Source: an uncultured Bryobacterales bacterium | GTDB lineage: Bacteria > Acidobacteriota > Terriglobia > Bryobacterales > UBA6623 | DNA: 64,000 nucleotides | NCBI GenBank assembly: GCA_951813605.1 | Contig: OX638379.1 | Location: 4,600,062-4,664,061 of the forward strand | Direction of reading: 5' to 3' | Shown: piece after piece, positions 9,465-18,812 of the stretch | How positions within the stretch are numbered: the first letter of the stretch is position 1 | How the letters are laid out: each line of letters opens with the position of its first letter | Program-made: the position numbers and the translations under genes | Notes under the pieces: generated by a model | Told to the model about the DNA's origin: nothing | Database searches by the model: none | What the model saw: the letters and a program-made list of their open reading frames with translations, nothing else

Positions 9465-9914
9465 CTAATCCCTCCGGCTCATGATGCCCAGCAGAAGGAC
9501 TCCATTCGCCTTCTCCACTCGCTGAATTGCTGCCTCGAAGTCGCCTTGGTCCTGCAAGTGGGCCCGGCTCTGCGCCTGCTTCATCTGCCCGAGCAGCTTC
9601 CTAGTGCGGATTTCCGCGCGCTTGAAGTGCCTGGGGTGCCGCCTAGGGTGCTTTCCCGTCGAATGCAGGGCCTCGACGGCTATCTCCACGGCCTTGCCGA
9701 CTGTCTCCAAGGCACTCCTTCCCCGGTCCGGATCGCCTGCGCCGTAGGCGGTGACCGCCGCTTCGAACTCGCCTAGAGCGAATTCCAAGGACTCTCGAGA
9801 GCGCCGTTCCAGGTCCGCTATGGCTTCGATTCGCGCCAGTCCGGGATGCTCGGCTCCCAAGCCAGCAAAGGCCATTGCGCAAAACGCGAGCAGGGGGCCG
9901 GCGCAGCGTGTCAT
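9465..9914 (-). CDS. Small exported helical protein of unknown function
   Basis: The 149-residue protein begins with MTRCAGPLLAFCAMAFAG, a signal peptide, followed by a predicted all-helical body containing a basic patch (TGKHPRRHPRHFKRAE). The arrangement of paired amphipathic helices resembles a degenerate TPR-like hairpin, but no repeat can be aligned with confidence. The ATG at 9914 overlaps the TGA of the upstream TPR gene (ATGA), so translation is probably coupled. It shares its operon and its export signal with both neighbours. I do not recognise the family. Confidence 0.7.
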   Translation of the reverse strand: MTRCAGPLLAFCAMAFAGLGAEHPGLARIEAIADLERRSRESLEFALGEFEAAVTAYGAGDPDRGRSALETVGKAVEIAVEALHSTGKHPRRHPRHFKRAEIRTRKLLGQMKQAQSRAHLQDQGDFEAAIQRVEKANGVLLLGIMSRRD

Positions 9915-11146
9915 CGCTTCGACAGAACCCTTTGGATCGTCTTCAGCCTCTGGTCGGCCTTCCATCGTTCGTCCGCCATGCCGGACTCAAGCGACAGGAA
10001 GGCGCGGTAGGCGGCTGCGGCTTGCTCGTACTGCTGGAGCTTGTCCAGCGAAAGGGCCTTCAAGTACGCGCTGGCGGCCTGCGGCGGGCCCAGCGACTCG
10101 GACTCCCGCAGAGCGCGCAGGCTGCCCGGAAAGTTCCCTAGCTGAAACAGGGCGAAAGCCAGTCCGTTCCAAGCGTCGCGGCTGCGGGCGTCAGCCTCGC
10201 AAGCGCCTAGGTACTCTCTTGCGGCGAGCTCGTAGTCCTGAATCTGCAGCAGGGAGTTCGCGTACCGGACGCGAGCCTCGGCGCTCGCCGGTGATGCATG
10301 CGCCGCGAGCCTGAGCTGTTCCCGTGCCGAGTCGGCGTCCCCGGCCCGGCGATACGCCTCGGCTAGCGCCGCATGCCGTTCCGATCGCGGCTCGATCGAC
10401 ACCGCCCGCTCCAACGCCTTCACCGCGGCCCGGAGATTGCCGTCTTCCAGCAGCAGGATGCCGATCTGCTCTTGCGCGGCCGCGTCGTTCGGTCGGCTGC
10501 GGGCATGTCGACGATACAGCTCCAGCGCGTCTTGCTTTGCTCCCAAGCGCTCGAGCCGTTCGGCAATTCCCATCAAGGTCCCTTCGAACCTCGGGTCGAT
10601 CGCGGCTGCCCGCATGTAGTAAGGCACCGATTCATGAAGCCGGCCCGCATCGGAAAGGGCGTTCGCCAGGCCCACGAGGGCGTCGAGCGAGGAACGGTCC
10701 AGCTCGAGCGCCTTCTTGTACGCGTCCGCCGCGGCCTCCGCGTCTCCGGCTTCGCGACGGGCCGCGGCCAGCAGCAACAGATCGGGAGCCGCGGCCGGGC
10801 GCAGCCGTCCGAGAGCCTCGTACTCGTCGGCGGCTTCCTCGAATCGACCCGCCCGCATCAGGAGCGTGGCGAGATTCTGCCTCGCATGAACTAGATCCGG
10901 CTGTTGCTCGGTGATTGTCCGGTACTGCCGGATCGCGCTGTCGCCGTCTCCCGTCGACTGGAACGCGTAAGCTAGGTTGAACCGGGCGTTCACATTGTCC
11001 GGATCCTCCCCCAGCGCCGCCTCAAGGTGCGGAATCGCGCTCTCGTAGTCGTTCGTTTCTAGGGCTTCCGCAGCTTCCCTCAGCGCATCGGCCCCCAGCG
11101 TGCCCGCTGCGCAGAGAAATACGGCGACTCCGATAAGCCGCGTCAC
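9911..11146 (-). CDS. Exported tetratricopeptide repeat protein
   Basis: The protein has 411 residues with a short signal peptide (VTRLIGVAVFLCAAGTLGA) and then TPR units to the end. Many follow the A-x2-Y/W-x3-G/L-x6-A pattern, for example NVNARFNLAYAFQSTGDGD and DLVHARQNLATLLMRAGR. About ten 34-residue repeats can be counted. TPR solenoids bind partner proteins or peptides, here in the periplasm or at the outer membrane. I chose GTG 11146 because it precedes the signal peptide; the frame stays open upstream only through the neighbouring isomerase gene. It is first in an operon with two small exported helical proteins. Confidence 0.85.
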   Translation of the reverse strand: MTRLIGVAVFLCAAGTLGADALREAAEALETNDYESAIPHLEAALGEDPDNVNARFNLAYAFQSTGDGDSAIRQYRTITEQQPDLVHARQNLATLLMRAGRFEEAADEYEALGRLRPAAAPDLLLLAAARREAGDAEAAADAYKKALELDRSSLDALVGLANALSDAGRLHESVPYYMRAAAIDPRFEGTLMGIAERLERLGAKQDALELYRRHARSRPNDAAAQEQIGILLLEDGNLRAAVKALERAVSIEPRSERHAALAEAYRRAGDADSAREQLRLAAHASPASAEARVRYANSLLQIQDYELAAREYLGACEADARSRDAWNGLAFALFQLGNFPGSLRALRESESLGPPQAASAYLKALSLDKLQQYEQAAAAYRAFLSLESGMADERWKADQRLKTIQRVLSKR

Positions 11147-11208
11147 ACGTCCTTTGCAGTGTACCAGCGGACAGCTAGCCTTCGGCGCTTCGTCCGCAGC
11201 CCGGCGCG

Positions 11209-12069
11209 CTAGGCGCGGAGGCCGTTCAGGAGCGCTATGGCGCGCCGGATGTCCTCGCGCTGCTCCCTCCCGACAATCTCGCGCTCGATCGTCAAGGGAC
11301 CGCTGTAGCCGATGCCCTTCAACGCCGCCACGTACTCCTGCATGCCAACATCCCCCTCGCCCAGCGGCGTCTCGCTGCCCCACTCGCCCGGCGTCTCGGG
11401 CCAGGTGCCGTCCTTGCAATGCACGGTGAGGATATGGTCCTTGAGGTCATCCAAAGCCTCCAGCGGCTCGCCGGAGCCGTACAGGATCATGTTGGCCGGA
11501 TCGAAGTTGATGCCGAGGTTCGGGCGGTCCACGGCGCGCAGGAATTCAAGCAGCGCGGGGGCTGGCTCCTGGCCCGTTTCGAGCGCGAATGTCTGGCCGT
11601 TCTCGGCGCATCGGTCGCACACCCTGCGAACGAGCTCGAGCACCGCGACGTAGTCCGAATCCGCGGGATCGTGCGGAAGGCAGCCGATATGCGTTGCCAG
11701 TCCTGGAATCGCCAGCTCTCGCGCAAAATCCGAGACCGCGTAGGTCCGCCGCTCGCGCTCTTCCCGGCTGGCTCGCGGCACGTAGCCTACTGTCTGCGCG
11801 CAGATTGGAATGCTCGCGTAGCTCTCGCCGTGGAATCCCGTGAAGGCGGTGACAACGCGCAAGCCGCCTCGCTCCAGCGCGGACCGCCATGACCGGGCGG
11901 ACGGCTCGCTCAGGTCAGCGTCACCATGCACCCCGATTTGGCCGCACGAGACACCCAATGAACGGACCGACTCGACTATTTCACCGGGAGCGGCCTCGAA
12001 TCCTAGGTCGCCGCCCGTCCAAAACATCAGGCCGACCTGCAGTGGCTCAAGATCTGTCACGATGGCCAT
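11209..12069 (-). CDS. Sugar phosphate isomerase/epimerase family TIM-barrel protein
   Basis: The 286-residue cytosolic protein belongs to the xylose isomerase-like (AP endonuclease 2) TIM-barrel family. Metal-binding positions are visible in the strand ends: LETGQE (Glu), NFDPANM (Asp), TVHCKD (His, Asp) and TIERE (Glu). A PLGEGDV loop sits before the last strands, as in this family's sugar isomerases and keto-sugar enzymes. It has no signal peptide, unlike the second family member at 22672-23589. It lies 54 bases downstream of a Gfo/Idh/MocA oxidoreductase on the same strand. Such pairs usually act together on a keto-sugar or inositol-type substrate; the exact substrate is unknown. Confidence 0.85.
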   Translation of the reverse strand: MAIVTDLEPLQVGLMFWTGGDLGFEAAPGEIVESVRSLGVSCGQIGVHGDADLSEPSARSWRSALERGGLRVVTAFTGFHGESYASIPICAQTVGYVPRASREERERRTYAVSDFARELAIPGLATHIGCLPHDPADSDYVAVLELVRRVCDRCAENGQTFALETGQEPAPALLEFLRAVDRPNLGINFDPANMILYGSGEPLEALDDLKDHILTVHCKDGTWPETPGEWGSETPLGEGDVGMQEYVAALKGIGYSGPLTIEREIVGREQREDIRRAIALLNGLRA

Positions 12070-12124
12070 TGTAAGGCAGGTCCGGGGATTGCGCCACAGT
12101 CGGCAGCCGGCCGGGCGGGATATA

Positions 12125-13270
12125 TCAGTCGACTTCCACCCAGCCCCCTTCGGCGTCGCTGCGGAGCACCGCCTCGACCAGCTCCAGCTGGCGCAGGCCG
12201 GCGTCGAACCCCGGCAGATCGCCGGCTAGGGAGTGATCGCGGCAGGCGGCGTAGAATCGCCGAAAGAACTGCTTAAAGGTGTCCGCGTACCCCTCGGAAT
12301 GACCGCCCGGCAAGTCGGCGAACCCGCGGGCGCCTCGCTCCAGCAAGGATGGGTCCTTGACCAGAAGCTGGTTCTTGCCGTCGCGGCGGCCAACCCAGAG
12401 CTCGTTCGGCCTCTCGCCGTCCCAGGTCAGGCCGCAACGGGTGCCGTATATTTCCATAAGCAACCGGTTCTTGCGGCCAGCCGCCACCTGGTTGACCGTG
12501 AAGGAGCCGCGGGCCCGTCCGTCGAAGCGCAGCAGGACGGCGGCAAAGTCTTCCGTGCCGATGGGACGATCTTCGTAGTCCTCCGGCGCGAGCATCTTGC
12601 CCGCATAGGTCTCGAGCGGCTTCTTCGGCTTCTTGCGGATCGGATGAAAAGTCGCCAGTTCGGCGCACACCGCCCTGATCCGCCTGCCCGTCACGTGCTC
12701 GAGAAGGTCGCACCAATGCGATCCTATGTCCGCCATGGCCCGCGAGGCGCCGCCCACCTCCGGCTCGAGTCGCCAGTTGTAGTCCGTGTCATAGAAGAGC
12801 CAATCCTGAACGTAGCTCCCTTGCACCGCCAGGATTTCGCCCACCTGGCCCGTTTCGACCATGCGTCGCATTTGGGCGACGTTCGGGTAAAACCGCAGGT
12901 TGTAGCTCGTGGCATGCACCACGCTCTTCGCTCGCGCCAGCTCGACCAGCCGCGCGGCCTCAGCAGCGGTCATCGCCAAGGGCTTCTCGCAGATCACGTT
13001 CTTCCCCGCTTCGATGGCGTCCCTTGCAATCGGGAAATGCGTCTTGTTCGGCGTGCAGATATGAACCGCGTCGATCGACGGATCGTCCAGCAGGTCGCGG
13101 TACTCGCCGGTGGTTCGCGCCACTCCCAGCGCCCGCCCGAAGCCCGCCGCGATTTCCGCGGTCTGGTCCGCGATCGCAACGACCTCGGCGTCGGTCTGCC
13201 GGCGGATGTTCTCGACATGCACGCGGCCCACAAACCCCGTGCCAATCACCGCAACGCGCAACTTCTCCAT
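12125..13270 (-). CDS. Gfo/Idh/MocA family NAD(P)-dependent oxidoreductase
   Basis: The 381-residue enzyme has the N-terminal Rossmann motif VAVIGTGFVGRVH, then the family landmarks HICTPNKTHFPIA and the lysine-containing VICEKPLAMT. The substrate-side motif with the histidine region ADIGSHWCDLLEHVTG follows. Members interconvert hydroxyl and keto groups on sugars or inositols. The C-terminal alpha/beta sheet domain is complete and there is no signal peptide. GGAGGG nine bases ahead of ATG 13270 supports the start. Transcription runs into the TIM-barrel isomerase at 11209-12069, making a plausible two-step oxidation/isomerisation (or lyase) unit. Confidence 0.92.
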   Translation of the reverse strand: MEKLRVAVIGTGFVGRVHVENIRRQTDAEVVAIADQTAEIAAGFGRALGVARTTGEYRDLLDDPSIDAVHICTPNKTHFPIARDAIEAGKNVICEKPLAMTAAEAARLVELARAKSVVHATSYNLRFYPNVAQMRRMVETGQVGEILAVQGSYVQDWLFYDTDYNWRLEPEVGGASRAMADIGSHWCDLLEHVTGRRIRAVCAELATFHPIRKKPKKPLETYAGKMLAPEDYEDRPIGTEDFAAVLLRFDGRARGSFTVNQVAAGRKNRLLMEIYGTRCGLTWDGERPNELWVGRRDGKNQLLVKDPSLLERGARGFADLPGGHSEGYADTFKQFFRRFYAACRDHSLAGDLPGFDAGLRQLELVEAVLRSDAEGGWVEVD

Positions 13271-13714
13271 CTAGCAATCCCTCCACTCGGCCGGCAGCTC
13301 AGCGGCAGGCAAATTCCCGCCGGCCCGATCCCAGTGTATAGAATTGCTGCCGGAGAGGCGGGTCAAGCACGGTCGGGCATCGGCCGGGCCTGCCTGCCGC
13401 GCCGCACCACTGCACTCTTCCGAGGGCGCGCTTGCATGGTACGGCTGGCTTGCTCGGCCGATTTCCGCGGACTCGGGGAAGCGGCGGTGAATGTCTGGCG
13501 GAACCCGCTTCCGGTTGCGGGAATGCACAAACGGAGCGCGCTTCGGATGCATTCCCGGCAGTGCCGGAGCGGAGCGAATTCGCAGCCGGTCGGCAAAGCG
13601 CCGAAACTGCCTGCGGCATCGCCAGGGCTGCGCCGGAAGCTGCCGGCCCGGCCAAGCAGCTGGCCCGGGGCGGCGCGTGCCGGACGGTCAGGAACGAGAG
13701 GGACTGACGAGACG
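13271..13714. other. Non-coding stretch upstream of the Gfo/Idh/MocA gene
   Basis: No convincing gene is visible here. Frames that stay open on either strand have unbiased codon positions and arginine/serine-rich translations typical of GC-rich shadow frames. The 5' leader and ribosome binding site of the oxidoreductase occupy its left end. Confidence 0.5.
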
Positions 13715-14015
13715 GTGCCCCGTACCAATAACGACGGGATTCGGATCAAGCTGGCCCGCCCCGCGCCGAACCGCCCGGACGTCTCGGACGCGGCGCTGGC
13801 GACCACAATGCTCGGCACGCTGGAGAACCTGCCTGAATCGATCAACGGTCGGCGAGACCGGGTGCCGACAGCAATCGCAGCGGCCAAGGGCGCGGAGAGG
13901 GATACCGAGGCCGCCTCGATCAGGCACTAACAACACGATCCTCCTCACGCGATGCCTCGATGACCTCGAAAAGCGTGTCGAGCGGGGCGTCACGGACCCG
14001 GAAACTCTTACGTGA
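13715..14015 (+). pseudogene. Possible small decayed gene of unknown function
   Basis: From GTG 13715 a 71-codon frame runs to TAA at 13930 with nearly every third base G or C, the codon bias of real genes here. Immediately after, a shifted frame (13932-14015) continues with the same bias and reads NTILLTRCLDDLEKRV... to TGA. Joining the two by one frameshift would give a protein of about 100 residues with no family I recognise. It could be a frameshifted relic or two unrelated open stretches. The evidence is compositional only. Confidence 0.3.
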
Positions 14016-14286
14016 CGTTCCGCAGTCCGGTCGATTCGCCCTGGATCACTGCAAGCTGCCGAACACGCTGGTGCCATGACTTCGGGCGCCATCTCCCGCC
14101 CGCTCGAGCAATGCAGAAATGCGCTAAACTGTTTTACGAGCGGATGCGGATGCTTGGAAAGCGTAGCTCCAGCGAAGAACTTGGATTCCTGGGCCTTGGT
14201 TGGTGCTCGGCCGGGGACAGACGCGGCTCGCGACTGCGCGGTCCGATCGCGCGGTCGATTCGCGCAACTACTGTCGACAAGAGACG
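14016..14286. other. Leader region of the mre operon
   Basis: This 271-base stretch before mreB shows no coding signal. It must hold the promoter of the rod-shape operon. A TAAACT near 14124 is a possible -10 element, but no good -35 box lies at the right distance, so I do not call a promoter. Confidence 0.4.
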
Positions 14287-15312
14287 ATGACGTTCCGCTC
14301 TCTCCTTTCACTCTTCTCGCACGATCTGGCAATCGACCTAGGCACCGCCAACACACTTGTATTTATCGCCGAAAGCGGCGTGGTGATCGACGAGCCGTCC
14401 ATCGTGGCGCTCAACACCGTCTCGGGCGACGTCGAAGCGATCGGCTTCGAAGCCAAGCGCATGGTCGGGCGCACGCCTGGCAACATCGTCGCAATTCGCC
14501 CGATGAAAGACGGTGTCATCGCGGACTTCAAGGTCGCCGAGAAGATGCTCACGTTCTTCATCAACAAGGCGCACAATCGCAGGATGCTCGTGCATCCCCG
14601 GATCATCATCGGTGTGCCGAGCCAGATCACGATGGTGGAGCGCAGGGCGGTCGTCGACTCCGCGCTGCGAGCGAGCGCGAGCGAGGTTCACCTTGTCGAG
14701 CAGCCGATGATGGCCGCGATCGGGGCCGGCCTCCCCGTGACCGAGCCCGCAGGCAATATGGTCGTGGACATCGGCGGCGGAACGACGGACATCGCGGTGA
14801 TTTCCCTGTCCGGAATTGTCTACTCCCGGTCGGTCAATGTCGCGGGCCATTCGCTGGACGAGGCGATCATCCAGTTCCTGAAGCGCAAATACAACTTCAT
14901 GATCGGAGAGCGCACCGCGGAAAGGATCAAGATCGAACTGGCTTCGGCAAGCAAGCTAGACCAGCCCAAGACCATGGAAGTCAAGGGTCGCTGCCTGTCC
15001 CAGGGAGTCCCGAGCGCGCTCACCATTTCCGACGCGGAGGTTCGCGAGGCGATCGCCGATTGCGTGCGCCGCATCTTGCTGACGATCCGCGATGCCTTGG
15101 AGAACACTCCGCCCGAACTGAGCGGCGACATATGCGACCGCGGAATCGTGCTCACTGGCGGCGGCGCCTACCTGCGCAACCTCGACCAGCGCATTCGCGA
15201 CGACGTCGGCGTGCCGGTGTCGATCGCGGAAAACCCCCTCCAGTGCGTCGTGCTGGGCACGGGCACGATTCTGGACGATATCGAGTTGCTGCGGAGAGTG
15301 TCGATCCAGTAG
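14287..15312 (+). CDS. mreB: Rod shape-determining actin homologue MreB
   Basis: The 341-residue product is bacterial actin, which forms membrane-bound filaments that organise lateral cell-wall synthesis. It shows the phosphate-1 loop LAIDLGTANTLVF, the family block RMVGRTPGNIVAIRPMKDGVIADF, the phosphate-2 loop NMVVDIGGGTTDIAVISLSG, and the adenosine-site glycine run GIVLTGGGAYLRNLD. The N terminus MTFRSLLSLFSHD is a likely amphipathic membrane-binding helix and fixes ATG 14287 as the start. It heads the cluster mreB-mreC-mreD-mrdA-rodA, all on the plus strand with short gaps or overlaps, which implies a rod-shaped cell. Confidence 0.98.
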   Translation: MTFRSLLSLFSHDLAIDLGTANTLVFIAESGVVIDEPSIVALNTVSGDVEAIGFEAKRMVGRTPGNIVAIRPMKDGVIADFKVAEKMLTFFINKAHNRRMLVHPRIIIGVPSQITMVERRAVVDSALRASASEVHLVEQPMMAAIGAGLPVTEPAGNMVVDIGGGTTDIAVISLSGIVYSRSVNVAGHSLDEAIIQFLKRKYNFMIGERTAERIKIELASASKLDQPKTMEVKGRCLSQGVPSALTISDAEVREAIADCVRRILLTIRDALENTPPELSGDICDRGIVLTGGGAYLRNLDQRIRDDVGVPVSIAENPLQCVVLGTGTILDDIELLRRVSIQ

Positions 15313-15347
15313 TCGACGCGGTCAGGCCGCCCTTTCGCTGAAATGCC

Positions 15348-16421
15348 ATGCAGTCGTTGGTCAAGCGCAACATCAACGGGATCGTGTTGACCTGTCTGCT
15401 GTTCGGCCAATTGCTGATGGTCGGCCTGCAGGCGCGTACGATGGGCAAGACGCGCCTGAGCTACTGGACAGGCACCCTCCTGCTGCCATTGCAGGGGGGA
15501 ACGCAAGCCATTTCGCAGTTCTTCACGCGCTCGTTGAGCCGCTACGTCTGGCTGGTGGAAACAGAGGAGGAAAACCGGCGGCTTGACGCGGCAGCGGACC
15601 GGCTGCAAATCGAGAATTACTTCCTGCGGCAAGAGCTGCTTCGATTCAAGAGCCGGACCGAGCTAGACGCTTACGTGGCCAGCAGGGAAGCCGAGACACT
15701 GCTCGCCTCGGTAGTGGCCTCCAGTCCCAGCCGGTCAGCCAGGGAGATCTACCTCGATCGCGGATTGAGCGACGGCGTGGCGCCCGGCATGGCGGTCGCA
15801 ACTGCGAACGGCATAGTCGGCAAAGTAGCCGCTGCCTTCGGATCGTCGAGCATGGTTCTCCTGATTACCGACTCGGAGGCCGGAGCAGGTGTGGTGCTCG
15901 GGCGCAGCGGCGAGCCCGCCGTGCTGCGGGGAACCGGCAGCGGGACATGCCGCCTCGACCATGTAGAACCGCAGGTGCGGGCGGAGCCGGGCGAATTCGT
16001 CTACACTTCAGGCTTGGACGGCGTCTTTCCTCTAGGCCTGCCGGTCGGCCGAGTGGTTCATGCCGAACCGGGTGTCGACGGGCAGACCATAACGGTTAGA
16101 CCGCTTGCCGCGCTGGATCGTCTAAGCGAGGTGCTGGTGTTCCTGAAGCCAAAGTACGAGCTTCTTCCGGAAGAGCTGAGACAGTCGTTCGCACGCGTGA
16201 CGAGAAGTCACTCGGACGGTGCGGATGCGGCAACGCTCCAACTGCAGTCCTTGAGGATCGACGCCGACCGGATCAAGCAGACTTACAGGCGTGCCGTGGA
16301 GTCGCAAGGGAAGACCGTGGGGGAACTCACCTATAGGGGCCCGCCGGACTTCAGCGATGCCTACGACGCTTCGCGCGCAGCAAGCGCAGCGCAGTCCCAG
16401 GAAAGCGTTCAGGAACATTGA
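15348..16421 (+). CDS. mreC: Rod shape-determining protein MreC
   Basis: The 357-residue membrane protein has one N-terminal transmembrane segment (about residues 8-28) and a coiled coil (about 65-105, including WLVETEEENRRLD). The MreC beta-barrel periplasmic domain then runs to about residue 270, with the conserved ...YLDRGLSDGVAPGMAV... turn. A helical, alanine-rich tail of about 85 residues extends past the usual end of the domain. MreC links MreB to PBP2 in the elongasome. Its TGA overlaps the mreD ATG (ATGA). Confidence 0.95.
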   Translation: MQSLVKRNINGIVLTCLLFGQLLMVGLQARTMGKTRLSYWTGTLLLPLQGGTQAISQFFTRSLSRYVWLVETEEENRRLDAAADRLQIENYFLRQELLRFKSRTELDAYVASREAETLLASVVASSPSRSAREIYLDRGLSDGVAPGMAVATANGIVGKVAAAFGSSSMVLLITDSEAGAGVVLGRSGEPAVLRGTGSGTCRLDHVEPQVRAEPGEFVYTSGLDGVFPLGLPVGRVVHAEPGVDGQTITVRPLAALDRLSEVLVFLKPKYELLPEELRQSFARVTRSHSDGADAATLQLQSLRIDADRIKQTYRRAVESQGKTVGELTYRGPPDFSDAYDASRAASAAQSQESVQEH

Positions 16422-16948
16422 TCTCCAGTCCGGCCATCGGCGCTTCAGCCGCCAGCTTGAGGCGGAAATCTCAGGCCTCGCTGAAGGCCGCGTCCCTGAT
16501 AGCACTCGCGACTCTCGGCGTTCAGGCCCTGCTGCCGATCCTGCTGCCGGCCTTGACCGTGTTCAACTTGCCTCTGCTCACGGTCATTTTCGCGGCATTG
16601 GCGATTCGCACGGTCGTTCCCGCAATGCTGGGGGCGATGCTCATCGGCTGGGCGCAAGACGGCCTGACTCACGATCCCGTTGGCATGCTCGGGATCGTCT
16701 ACTCGATTCTCAGCTACCTAGTCACCACCGTTAGTCTTTACGTCAAGGTGAGCCCCGCATTCGTGCTCGGCCTTGGCGTCGCCGCAGCGTACTTGCTGCA
16801 CGAGATCCTGCTCTTTGCGATGCGCCTCTCCTTGCTTGGACAGGACCCCCGTTTTGATCTCGGCCTTTGGGGCGCGCTCACGGTGCTTCACGCGGGTCTC
16901 GGCTTGTTGGCCTATCCCGTGTATCGCAAATTGGTAGGCAACGCATGA
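16418..16948 (+). CDS. mreD: Rod shape-determining membrane protein MreD
   Basis: The 176-residue protein is hydrophobic with five or six predicted membrane helices from residue 25 to 165. Length, hydropathy and position directly after mreC identify it, since MreD sequences are weakly conserved. The conserved inner stretch IGWAQDGLTHDPVGMLGI, typical of MreD, is present at about residues 76-93. It overlaps mreC at its start and mrdA at its end, both by four bases (ATGA), so the elongasome genes are translationally coupled. Confidence 0.92.
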   Translation: MISSPAIGASAASLRRKSQASLKAASLIALATLGVQALLPILLPALTVFNLPLLTVIFAALAIRTVVPAMLGAMLIGWAQDGLTHDPVGMLGIVYSILSYLVTTVSLYVKVSPAFVLGLGVAAAYLLHEILLFAMRLSLLGQDPRFDLGLWGALTVLHAGLGLLAYPVYRKLVGNA

Positions 16949-18810
16949 ACTGGGGTCGGAATCCGCAGGCTAACGCGCAAAACAACCGCATCGCGTGCTT
17001 CCAAGCGGTCGCGACCGTCGTGTTCGCATTACTGCTGCTGGCCTTCTTGGAAATCCAGGTCGTCAACGGTGACTACTACCGCGCGCAAGCCGAGCAGAAC
17101 CGCATCAAGTCCCTTCCCGTCCCGGCTCCGCGAGGCCTTGTCCTTGACCGCTACGGGCGCGCGCTAGCACAGAGCAGTGTGGTTCTGGGGGCGATGATCA
17201 ACCCCCGCGCCGCCAAGCCCGAGAATCTGGAGCGGATCGCCGCCGGGCTGGGCTTGGACCCCGCTCACGTTCTGGAACGGCTGCAAGACGCCGCTGAGTT
17301 CGGCAAGTCCGAGCACATTGCGTTGAAGGACAGCCTGACTGGCGCTGACATTGCATTCATCCAGGCCCACCGCAGAGAATTCCAGGAGATCGCCCTCATT
17401 GAGGGCATGAGCAGAAAGTACCCCGAAACAGGTGTAGCGGTGCACGCTGTCGGATATGTCGGCGAGGCCTCCAGGAGCGAACTGAACATGCGGGAATTCC
17501 TGCTCTATGGCTATGGTGCGGAGATAGGCAAGAGCGGCATAGAGAGGCAGTACAACGAATGGCTCGGCGGCGAAGACGGGAAAGTGCTCTTCCTGGTGGA
17601 CAGCAATGGTCATCGCTTGGAAACTCTAGGCATGATGGACTCGGTGCCCGGCAAGAACCTCCAGCTTACGATTGACTTGGATTTGCAGGCGGTTTCCGAG
17701 CTTGGGATCGAGGGACGCAAGGGTGCCGTTGTGGCCCTCGACCCGCGAAACGGCGAGATTCTGGCAATGGCTAGCTCTCCGGTCTTCGATCCGAACAAAT
17801 TCGTAGCCGGGCTGAGCAGCCGCGAATGGCGAGCTATCACGAGCGACCGGAATGCTCCTTTGCTCAACCGGTCGATCCAAGGGACTTGGGCGATGGGCTC
17901 TGTGTTCAAGCCGATCCACGGCTTGGCGGGCCTGGAGGAGGGGCTCGCGGCACGTGATTTCCAGGCGCATTGCACCGGAGGCATGCCATTCGGCGGCAGC
18001 TACTTTCGCTGCCACAAGCCCGATGGCCACGGGACTGTGGGCCTGGTTCAGGCGATCGCCATCTCGTGTGACGTGTACTTCTACCGCCTCGGCAACAAGC
18101 TTGGAATCGACACGCTTGCGCGCTACGCGCGGCTAGCGGGATTGGGCCAGAAGACTCTCGTGGACTTGCCGGACGAGGTGCCTGGGCTCGTGCCTTCCAT
18201 CCGGTGGAAGATTCGCCACACGCTGCAGCCCTGGCAGCCCGGCGAGACCATTGTCGTGGCAATCGGCCAGGGGGCCATGTCAGTCACGCCGATTCAAGCG
18301 GCACACGCCATCGGGGGCTTGGCGATGGGCGGGGTCTGGCACCGACCGCACATCGTTTCGACGCGGCAGCGCGCCGAGATCGATCCGCAAAGCCGCCCCG
18401 CCCCGCCCCGCCGGACGGACATCGACCCCCAGCACATGGAGGTGCTGCGCCAAGGAATGTGGACAGCGGTGAACGGCGCTGGAACGGGCAGGCAGGCGCG
18501 CCTGTCTGGGATAGACGTCTGCGGGAAGACCGGAACCTCGCAGCGCGTGTCTAACGAACTGCGCCTGAGGGCCAAGCGCGAGGACTTCGAGGATGACGCA
18601 TGGTTTGTCGGCTTCGCGCCCTGCAGCAGCCCCGAAATCGTGGTGGCCGTTCTGCTTGAGAACGGCAAGCACAGCTACTACGCGGCTGCCGTGGCAAGGG
18701 ATGTGCTGCAGGCCTGGCTGGTCAACCGCAGCCCCGGGATGTTGACAGACCTCGACCCAACACTCGCGGCGTCGAACGCGGGGCCGCAGCCAACGGTCAG
18801 CGAGGAGTGA
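16945..18810 (+). CDS. mrdA: Penicillin-binding protein 2, elongasome transpeptidase
   Basis: The 621-residue class B PBP has one N-terminal membrane helix (about residues 18-40), the non-catalytic pedestal domain (PAPRGLVLDRYGRALAQ near residue 54), and the transpeptidase domain. Active-site motifs are SVFK at 319-322 (acylated serine S319), SCD at 374-376 and KTG at 528-530. It crosslinks peptidoglycan during cylinder growth with its glycosyltransferase partner RodA, encoded next. ATG 16945 overlaps the mreD stop and is preferred over longer frames that lie inside mreD. Confidence 0.97.
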   Translation: MNWGRNPQANAQNNRIACFQAVATVVFALLLLAFLEIQVVNGDYYRAQAEQNRIKSLPVPAPRGLVLDRYGRALAQSSVVLGAMINPRAAKPENLERIAAGLGLDPAHVLERLQDAAEFGKSEHIALKDSLTGADIAFIQAHRREFQEIALIEGMSRKYPETGVAVHAVGYVGEASRSELNMREFLLYGYGAEIGKSGIERQYNEWLGGEDGKVLFLVDSNGHRLETLGMMDSVPGKNLQLTIDLDLQAVSELGIEGRKGAVVALDPRNGEILAMASSPVFDPNKFVAGLSSREWRAITSDRNAPLLNRSIQGTWAMGSVFKPIHGLAGLEEGLAARDFQAHCTGGMPFGGSYFRCHKPDGHGTVGLVQAIAISCDVYFYRLGNKLGIDTLARYARLAGLGQKTLVDLPDEVPGLVPSIRWKIRHTLQPWQPGETIVVAIGQGAMSVTPIQAAHAIGGLAMGGVWHRPHIVSTRQRAEIDPQSRPAPPRRTDIDPQHMEVLRQGMWTAVNGAGTGRQARLSGIDVCGKTGTSQRVSNELRLRAKREDFEDDAWFVGFAPCSSPEIVVAVLLENGKHSYYAAAVARDVLQAWLVNRSPGMLTDLDPTLAASNAGPQPTVSEE

Positions 18811-18812
18811 GC

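Noticed and set aside
11147-11419. Upstream extension of the TPR gene
   Set aside because: It overlaps the neighbouring isomerase gene and its residues are arginine/glycine-rich noise; the signal peptide begins at 11146.
12233-13714. Long plus-strand open frame opposite the Gfo/Idh/MocA gene
   Set aside because: It mirrors the codon bias of the real minus-strand gene; its translation has no domain and no ribosome binding site.
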